DNA from: an uncultured Bacteroidales bacterium
GTDB lineage: Bacteria > Bacteroidota > Bacteroidia > Bacteroidales > ML635J-15
NCBI GenBank assembly: GCA_905233405.1
Contig: CAJOEG010000007.1
Location: 21,459-37,474 of the forward strand
DNA length: 16,016 nt
Direction: 5' to 3'
Under the pieces are notes generated by a model. It saw only the letters and a program-made list of their open reading frames with translations, did not search any database and was not told the origin of the DNA. Below are positions 16,008 through 16,016 of the stretch, piece by piece; positions within the stretch are counted from its first letter, which is position 1; every line of letters begins with the position of its first letter. A program made the position numbers and the translations under genes.

Positions 16008-16016
16008 CGCTTTGGG

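Overview
The window reads as chromosomal DNA from a member of the Bacteroidota, most likely the Bacteroidales. The reasons are: promoter-like TAnnTTTG boxes with no clear Shine-Dalgarno sequences; a penicillin-binding protein, an LTA-synthase-like sulfatase and a TPR/propeller/OmpA protein of the kinds usual in that group; a gingipain-like (peptidase C25) protein with a C-terminal type IX secretion (T9SS) sorting domain; and a tmRNA tag close to the GENNYALAA type of the order. A T9SS cargo argues against genera without that system, such as Bacteroides. Genus and species cannot be read from the sequence.

Layout. From 1 to 1407 (minus strand, cut by the window edge) is topA, DNA topoisomerase I. 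It diverges across about 70 bp from a class A penicillin-binding protein (1478-3823, plus). A 292-bp repeat-rich spacer follows. Then comes a minus-strand LTA-synthase/sulfatase-like gene (5975-4116), broken by one in-frame TGA at a point where about 20 residues also seem to be missing. Next is a minus-strand run with transcription going from high to low coordinates: TPR protein (11583-10432), PorE-like OmpA-family protein (10410-8305), a strong intrinsic terminator, then aroB (8241-7225) and aroA (7228-6020), which overlap by 4 bp. Divergent from the TPR gene, with interleaved promoters, is the 1214-residue gingipain-like secreted protein (11691-15335, plus). A 272-bp spacer with three palindromes and a 28-bp tandem repeat leads to a complete tmRNA gene (ssrA, 15608-16007).

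How the genes relate. aroB and aroA are steps two and six of the shikimate pathway and look translationally coupled. The TPR and OmpA-family genes look like one operon for periplasmic or outer-membrane proteins. The OmpA-family protein has the domain order of PorE, a T9SS component, and sits 1.3 kb from a T9SS cargo. This is suggestive, but a functional link is inference. topA, the PBP and ssrA are housekeeping genes.

No wholly new system was recognised. The points most worth following are the PorE-like/TPR/C25 neighbourhood, the unusual glyphosate-loop residues of AroA, the broken sulfatase gene, the terminator placed directly before aroB, and the palindrome cluster before ssrA.
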